Origin: Candidatus Staskawiczbacteria bacterium | Lineage (GTDB): Bacteria; Patescibacteriota; Minisyncoccia; Minisyncoccales; Staskawiczbacteraceae | DNA length: 7,022 bases | Assembly: GCA_026395195.1 (NCBI GenBank) | Contig: JAPLZD010000026.1 | Coordinates: forward strand, 1 to 7,022 | Reading direction: 5' to 3' | Part shown: positions 4,271 through 7,022 of the stretch, piece after piece | How positions within the stretch are numbered: position 1 is the first letter of the stretch | How the letters are laid out: each line of letters starts with the position of its first letter | The notes under the pieces: generated by a model | The model's input: only the letters and a program-made list of their open reading frames with translations | Told to the model about the DNA's origin: nothing | Database searches by the model: none | Position numbers and translations under genes: made by a program

Positions 4271-6270
4271 ATGAAAAGTTTAGTAATAGTTGAAAGCCCA
4301 ACAAAAGCAAAAACAATTCAAAAATTTTTAGGAAGCGACTTTATGATCAAGTCGTCTTTTGGACATGTACGAGATTTGCCAAAAAGAGAGCTTGGAGTTG
4401 ATGTTGAAAAAAACTTTGAGCCAAAATATGTTGTTCCAACAAAAGCAAAAAAAGTTGTAGCTGAATTAAAAAAAGATTCTGCAAAGGCCGATAACACAAT
4501 TCTGGCAACTGATGAAGACCGCGAAGGAGAATCAATTGCCTGGCATTTACAGGAAGCTCTAAATTTAAAAAATCCTCAAAGAATTGTTTTTCACGAAATT
4601 ACAAAAACTGCAATTGACAACGCTTTAAAAAATCCAAGGCATATTGATATGAATTTAGTTAATGCCCAGCAAGCAAGAAGAATTTTAGACAGAATTGTAG
4701 GATACAAGCTTTCGCCGTTTTTGTGGAAAAAAGTTAATAAAGGGCTTTCAGCTGGCAGAGTTCAGTCAGTGGCGGTAAGACTAGTTGTTGAAAGAGAGCG
4801 GGAAATTGAAAAATTTGTGGCGACAGAATACTGGAGCTTGAGGCTTTGCTTAAAAAATTAAATAAACAATTTACTGCCCAGCTTAAGCTGGAAATAAAGA
4901 ATAAGGCCGAGGCAGACAAAATTTTGCAGGATTTAAATAATGCAGATTATATTGTTGAGTCAGTAGAAAAAAAAGAAACAAAAAGATATCCTGCTCCCCC
5001 GTTTACAACCAGCACCTTGCAGCAAGCAGCCTGGCAGAGATTTAAATTTTCTGCAAAAATGACCATGTCCCTCGCCCAACGGCTTTATGAAGAAGGCCAT
5101 ATCACCTATCACAGAACCGACTCGTTAAATTTATCTGAAACTTCATTAATGGCTGCAAAAGATTTTATAAACCAAAAATACGGCCAAAATTATTGGTCAG
5201 GAAAAATCGTAAAATACAAAACAAAAAGTAATGGAGCTCAAGAAGCCCATGAGGCAATCAGGCCGGCGTATGCAGACAGAACTCCAGAATCATTAAAAGG
5301 TTTGGACGCAAGACAGTTAAAACTCTACACATTAATCTGGCAAAGATTTATAGCCTGTCAGATGGCAAGCGCTATTTTTGATTCTGTGTCAGCTAATATA
5401 AAGGCAAGCAATTACACATTCCGCGCCAACGGCCAAACTTTGAAATTTGACGGATTTTTAAAGGTTTACCCGACAAAATTTGAACAAATCGACTTGCCCG
5501 ACTTAGAAAAAAACGAAAAGTTAGATTTTGTGAAATTAGATTCTGTACAACATTTTACAGAGCCTCCCGCAAGATATACTGAAGCCAGTTTGATAAAAAC
5601 TTTGGAAAAGTTCGGCATTGGCAGGCCATCTACTTATGCTCCAACTTTAGCCACAATACAGGACAGGAATTATGTTGAAAAAAATGAGCAGAAAAGATTT
5701 GCGCCGACAGAAATGGGAACTATTGTAAATGATGTTCTGGTAAAAAACTTCCCCGAGGTAGTAGATATTGACTTTACGGCTAAAATGGAGGAAGAATTAG
5801 ATGAGGTGGCCGACGGAAAAGACACTTGGCAGAAAACCTGCAGAGATTTTTATACTCCGTTTGCTAAAAATTTGGAAAATAAATATAAAGAAGTAAAGAA
5901 GTCAGATCTTACTGAAAAAACAGACAAAATTTGCCCTAAATGCGGGTCTCCCATAATCGAACGCATGGGAAGGTTTGGAAGATTTTATGCCTGCTCAAAA
6001 TTTCCCGAATGCAAATATACCGAATCCATAGAAAATAAGGCCGCGGACTTAAATATAAAATGCCCGAAATGCAGCCAAGGAGATATTGTTGAGCGAAAAA
6101 CCAAGCGGGGAAAAATTTTCTACGGATGCAATCGTTTCCCAAAGTGCGATTTTGCTTTGTGGGACAAGCCTATAAATGAATTCTGCCCAAAGTGCGATTC
6201 CATACTGGTGCAGAAGAGTAAAAACAAAATAAAGTGCTCAAACAAGGAGTGTAATTTTGTAAAAAAGTAA
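4271..6270 (+). CDS. topA: DNA topoisomerase I, interrupted by a one-base frameshift near 4837
   Basis: Type IA topoisomerase that relaxes negative supercoils. Toprim residues are present: SLVIVESPTKAK with Glu8, and DEDREGE at 81-87. LSAGRVQSVAVRLVVERE follows at 159-176. The active-site Tyr lies in ITYHRTDSLNLS (codon 5107-5109, residue 280 of the joined protein), and GIGRPSTYAPTLATIQ is intact. The C-terminus has three four-Cys zinc ribbons starting at 5932, 6061 and 6184. The first frame runs 4271-4861 and ends RLCLKN then TAA. The rest continues in the -1 frame from about 4837 to TAA at 6268. Joined there, the text reads EYWSLEALLKKL, as the family does (YWS[IL]EA), giving 666 residues. 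A single missing base, probably one C at 4837, explains it. Sequencing error, a true mutation, or rescue by slippage at 4852-4858 are all possible. Apart from this break every key residue is kept. Confidence 0.93.
4852..4858 (+). other. topA: A-AAA-AAT slippery heptamer next to the premature topA stop
   Basis: In the upstream topA frame the codons are TTA AAA AAT TAA, so 4852-4858 forms a X-XXY-YYZ heptamer directly before the stop at 4859-4861. A -1 slip would enter the frame of the remaining 470 or so codons and give WSLRLCLKKLNKQF, close to the expected WSLEALLKKLNKQF. I see no obvious stimulatory stem downstream. The A run also makes transcriptional slippage possible. Confidence 0.4.
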
Positions 6271-6282
6271 AGCCTTAAAAAG

Positions 6283-7022
6283 GTGGGCAACGATATAAAA
6301 AAAATAACAATTAAAAGCTCCAACCCAAAATTAATTGAGTCGGCTTTTGATTTTGCCAAGGAAGCCTATAAAGACAAAAATCGCCTATCCGGCGAAAATT
6401 ATATTGAACATGCAACAAGGGTCGCCCTAATGCTAGATAAAATGGATTTAGACTCGACTACAATTGCTTTTGGAATTTTGCACGATGTAATAGATGATAT
6501 TCCGGGAGCCGTGGTAAAAATTCAATTGCAAGCAATTGAAAAAAAATTCGGAAAAGAAATTAGCCAGTTGATAGAAAAAATTTCCGAACTGGGCAAGGTG
6601 AGATATTCCCTATCCGTCTTAATGAAAGAGAAAAAAACATTTACAAGGGAAAAACTGGAAAATTTAAGAAAAATGTTTTTAGCTATCGCCGGAGATTTAC
6701 GGGTGGTTTTAGTCGAACTTGTCTCAAGGCTGGATGGATTGAATTTTTTGGGATATCTCCCCGAAGACCAGCAAAAATTATATGCTTTAGAAACCTTACA
6801 AATTTTTGTACCAGTTGCAAACCGTCTTGGTCTGAGTGAAATAAGGAGGAATCTTGAAGACGTATCGTTTTCATACCTTCTTCCCCAAAAATTTAAATGG
6901 GTGAAGGAAAATATAAAAGGACAATATGAAGAAAGAGAAAAATATCTAAAAAAGTTTATTCCTCATTTAAAAAAAATCTTAAAAAAAGAAAGGGCAAAAG
7001 TTATAGATATAAATTATAGGGC
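6283..7022 (+). CDS. RelA/SpoT-family (p)ppGpp protein, N-terminal HD domain, cut by window edge
   Basis: RelA/SpoT homologues make and/or degrade the alarmone (p)ppGpp. The visible 246 residues cover the HD hydrolase domain: YIEHATRVA (His43), GILHDVIDD (His67, Asp68), then LVSRLDGLNFLGYLPEDQ and ALETLQIFVPVANRLGLSEIRRNLEDVSF, a strongly conserved Rel segment. The synthetase domain lies beyond base 7022. Two substitutions stand out: the usual HDxxED reads HDVIDD, and the usual LADRLHN reads LVSRLDG, so the fourth metal ligand (Asp144 in the Streptococcus Rel enzyme) is Ser148 here. The hydrolase may therefore be weak or dead and the protein mainly a synthetase. The GTG start is 12 bases after the topA stop in the same frame, has no SD, and is the only usual start codon before the conserved region. 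It is probably in the topA operon. Confidence 0.9.
   Translation, partial: MGNDIKKITIKSSNPKLIESAFDFAKEAYKDKNRLSGENYIEHATRVALMLDKMDLDSTTIAFGILHDVIDDIPGAVVKIQLQAIEKKFGKEISQLIEKISELGKVRYSLSVLMKEKKTFTREKLENLRKMFLAIAGDLRVVLVELVSRLDGLNFLGYLPEDQQKLYALETLQIFVPVANRLGLSEIRRNLEDVSFSYLLPQKFKWVKENIKGQYEEREKYLKKFIPHLKKILKKERAKVIDINYR

Noticed and set aside
4734..4919. Antisense open frame over the topA frameshift
   Set aside because: It is a shadow of topA codons with no SD and low-complexity Leu/Ser/Phe-rich content.
6271..6282. topA-rel fusion by readthrough of TAA 6268-6270
   Set aside because: The two genes share a frame with no second stop before GTG 6283, but a plain TAA, no suppressor signal and complete domains on each side make ordinary adjacent genes more likely.

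Overview
The window looks like a piece of an AT-rich, gene-dense genome of the Candidate Phyla Radiation type (Patescibacteria, perhaps Parcubacteria). This is inferred from very short intergenic gaps, almost no Shine-Dalgarno (SD) sequences in front of the housekeeping genes, stripped-down proteins (a 656-residue Mfd) and AGA/AAA/ATA-rich codon use. No rRNA is present, so the taxonomy is not proven.

Layout. Minus strand, left side: lepB (signal peptidase I, 787-1374) followed by hisS (histidyl-tRNA synthetase, 771 to beyond base 1) forms a two-gene operon with a plausible sigma70-type promoter at 1398-1426. Plus strand, right side: a 5'-truncated pth remnant (to 2276), a compact mfd (2260-4230), topA carrying a one-base frameshift (4271-6270) and the start of a RelA/SpoT-family gene (6283 to beyond the right edge). 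pth followed closely by mfd is an order also known in Bacillus. All these genes serve core information processing, secretion or stress signalling.

Between the two blocks (about 1443-1914) lies a self-contained minus-strand transcription unit that does not match its surroundings. Two hand-counted 60-base samples in it are 53-55 % GC, against 22-27 % in two samples of mfd. It has a perfect consensus promoter (TTGACA, 17-base spacer, TATAAT), a leader of about 120 nt with an ideal SD placed in a hairpin loop, a possible 23-25-codon leader ORF, and a long imperfect stem. A second SD follows, then an 83-residue unrecognised basic protein rich in CGN arginine codons, and a strong intrinsic terminator. 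Its promoter end coincides with the point where pth loses its N-terminal half. This is the best candidate in the window for an undescribed element.

Other oddities are changed catalytic positions in Mfd (DDEQ for DEEQ) and in the hydrolase domain of the RelA/SpoT protein, and an A-AAA-AAT slippery sequence directly before the premature stop of topA.
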